NCBI GenBank assembly: GCA_003518245.1
Contig: DOZA01000314.1
Location: forward strand, 1 to 6,783
DNA: 6,783 nucleotides
Reading direction: 5' to 3'
DNA from: Bacteroidales bacterium
Lineage (GTDB): Bacteria > Bacteroidota > Bacteroidia > Bacteroidales > VadinHA17
Shown in pieces: positions 6,501-6,783 of the stretch. The first letter of the stretch is position 1; every line of letters begins with the position of its first letter. Below the pieces are notes generated by a model. The model saw only the letters and a list, made by a program, of their open reading frames with translations. It had not been told where the DNA came from and did not search any database. The translations under genes were made by a program, and so were the position numbers.

Positions 6501-6783
6501 ATGTCAGTAGTACGATTCGGGGTTTCTATAGAAAAAGATATGCTGGCGGCACTGGATGATTTTGTTAAGGAAAACAGTTTTGCCAACAGGTCACAGGCGA
6601 TAAGGAAGCTTATATCGAATAACCTTACTATTAAGAAATGGAAGTGCAATAATATTGTAGCAGGATCGGTAACCCTGGTTTATAATCATGAAAGGAGTGA
6701 TATCCCAGGTTTGTTAACAGATATACAGTACGAGTATCACAGGTCAATATTATCAGCTCAGCATTTTCACCTTGATAATAATA
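6501..6783 (+). CDS. nikR: NikR-type nickel-responsive regulator, N-terminal part (cut by window edge)
   Basis: This is a ribbon-helix-helix DNA-binding regulator of the NikR family, which binds nickel as a tetramer and represses nickel uptake genes. Ninety-four codons are visible; a full NikR has about 130-150, so only the C-terminal part is missing. The ribbon-helix-helix domain covers residues 4-42: the strand VRFGVSI, a helix from about 12 to 24, and NRSQAIRKLI (29-38). A linker leads to the ACT-like metal domain with AGSVTLVYNHE (54-64) and the ligand region. His88 and His90 in QHFHLD match the metal ligands His87 and His89 of E. coli NikR. The position equal to E. coli His76 is Tyr77 here (IQYEYH), an odd substitution. 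The expected ligand cysteine would fall about two codons past the window. The ATG at 6501 gives the normal NikR start (VVRFGVSI) and sits 32 bp after a good -7 element, with no Shine-Dalgarno sequence. Confidence 0.88.
   Translation, partial: MSVVRFGVSIEKDMLAALDDFVKENSFANRSQAIRKLISNNLTIKKWKCNNIVAGSVTLVYNHERSDIPGLLTDIQYEYHRSILSAQHFHLDNN

Overview
The window looks like a stretch of a Bacteroidota chromosome, probably Bacteroidales-like. The DNA is AT-rich, with many ATA (Ile) and AGG/AGA (Arg) codons. Almost no start codon has a Shine-Dalgarno sequence, and two intergenic gaps carry perfect copies of the Bacteroidota -7 element TAnnTTTG. The gene content also fits: an exported lipoprotein sulfatase, a Tat-type TldD, and a LemA/HtpX pair. 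The phylum assignment is an inference; there is no rRNA or other marker gene here.

Layout. At the left edge, on the minus strand, is the first third or less of a sulfatase lipoprotein that includes its catalytic cysteine. Diverging from it across about 90 bp is a rightward series of seven genes. They are a YgjP-like (DUF45) zinc metallopeptidase; a TldD-type metallopeptidase with a Tat/lipoprotein-like N terminus; its catalytically silent partner PmbA/TldE; a TIP30/HTATIP2-like NAD(P)-binding protein; a LemA membrane protein; an HtpX-like M48 membrane protease; and, cut by the right edge, a NikR-type nickel-responsive ribbon-helix-helix regulator. No gap exceeds 120 bp. I see no RNA gene, insertion sequence, CRISPR array or convincing intrinsic terminator.

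How the genes fit together. Two pairs are functional units by family knowledge and spacing: tldD with pmbA (45 bp apart), and lemA with htpX (8 bp apart, behind a good promoter). Three of the complete genes encode proteins with a visible zinc-peptidase motif (HExxH or HExxxH), and a fourth encodes the TldE partner, so the region is rich in proteolysis functions. Whether they act in one pathway cannot be told from the sequence. nikR has its own promoter and an upstream dyad, so it probably starts a new transcription unit whose targets lie beyond the window.

The points most worth a second look are a tyrosine in NikR where the family has a nickel-binding histidine, the apparent mismatch in export signals between TldD and TldE, and two dyads in front of regulated-looking genes. 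I did not find evidence for a wholly new system.
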